DNA from: JBGTKH01 sp041744735
GTDB lineage: Bacteria; Planctomycetota; Planctomycetia; Pirellulales; Pirellulaceae
Assembly: GCA_041744735.1 (NCBI GenBank)
Contig: JBGTKH010000255.1
Coordinates: 1 to 5,906 of the forward strand
DNA length: 5,906 bases
Direction of reading: 5' to 3'
Each line of letters begins with the position of its first letter. Within the stretch, counting starts at the first letter, position 1. The notes beneath the pieces were generated by a model that saw only the letters and a program-made list of their open reading frames with translations, did not search any database and was not told the origin of the DNA. Below are positions 5,906 through 5,906 of the stretch, piece by piece. A program made the position numbers and the translations under genes.

Positions 5906-5906
5906 G

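Noticed and set aside
1..5906. CRISPR array, tRNA, rRNA or insertion sequence
   Set aside because: No evenly spaced direct DNA repeats, no cloverleaf or rRNA-like stretch and no transposase or terminal inverted repeats were recognised; the repeats present are protein-level only.

Overview
The window looks like planctomycete DNA (Pirellula-like or a related lineage). The evidence is a very large, moderately GC-rich gene for a secreted multidomain protein that opens with a basic leader and a LEPR-type motif. A paired dockerin-like calcium-loop module, Ig-like modules, a thrombospondin-3-like Asp-rich stretch and a beta-propeller follow. This is domain-family reasoning from the translation; no search was run.

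Positions 1-4821 (minus strand) are almost entirely one gene, running right to left and leaving the window at base 1 before its stop. As written it is split into three open segments. The N-terminal segment (4821 to about 4537) and the C-terminal segment (about 2475 to 1) share one reading frame. The central 2 kb (4535 to about 2475) is in another. The protein modules continue smoothly across both switches, so this is best read as one protein of about 1,607 residues (in-window part) with one extra base near 4535 and one missing base between about 2523 and 2470. Inferred order: basic leader, LEPR motif, two dockerin-like repeats, Ig-like domains, a Big_5-like domain, a carboxypeptidase-regulatory-like domain, a GVGIRAPGW-type module, a charged linker and helix, a second regulatory-like strand region, a TSP3-like calcium stretch, a seven-blade LVIVD-like propeller, an Ig-like domain, a second Big_5-like domain, then an unfinished C-terminal part.

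Positions 4822-5178 hold no full-size gene. The only supported item is a short plus-strand remnant (4961-5149) whose 3' half looks like the end of a larger secreted protein, possibly of the alpha-2-macroglobulin family.

Positions 5179-5906 (minus strand) are a tightly packed operon: the end of a charged, unrecognised protein, then a YefM/Phd-type antitoxin, then a YoeB-type mRNA-interferase toxin. Neighbouring genes overlap by 1 and 4 bases. The toxin has an in-frame TGA exactly where the family has the Trp of its SGxWSRRI motif, so the catalytic C-terminal part is cut off while the antitoxin is intact. The system reads as a disarmed toxin-antitoxin locus, unless the TGA is a base-call error.

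I did not find an obviously new multi-gene system. The most useful points are the hidden long reading frame with compensating frameshifts, and the nonsense-inactivated toxin.
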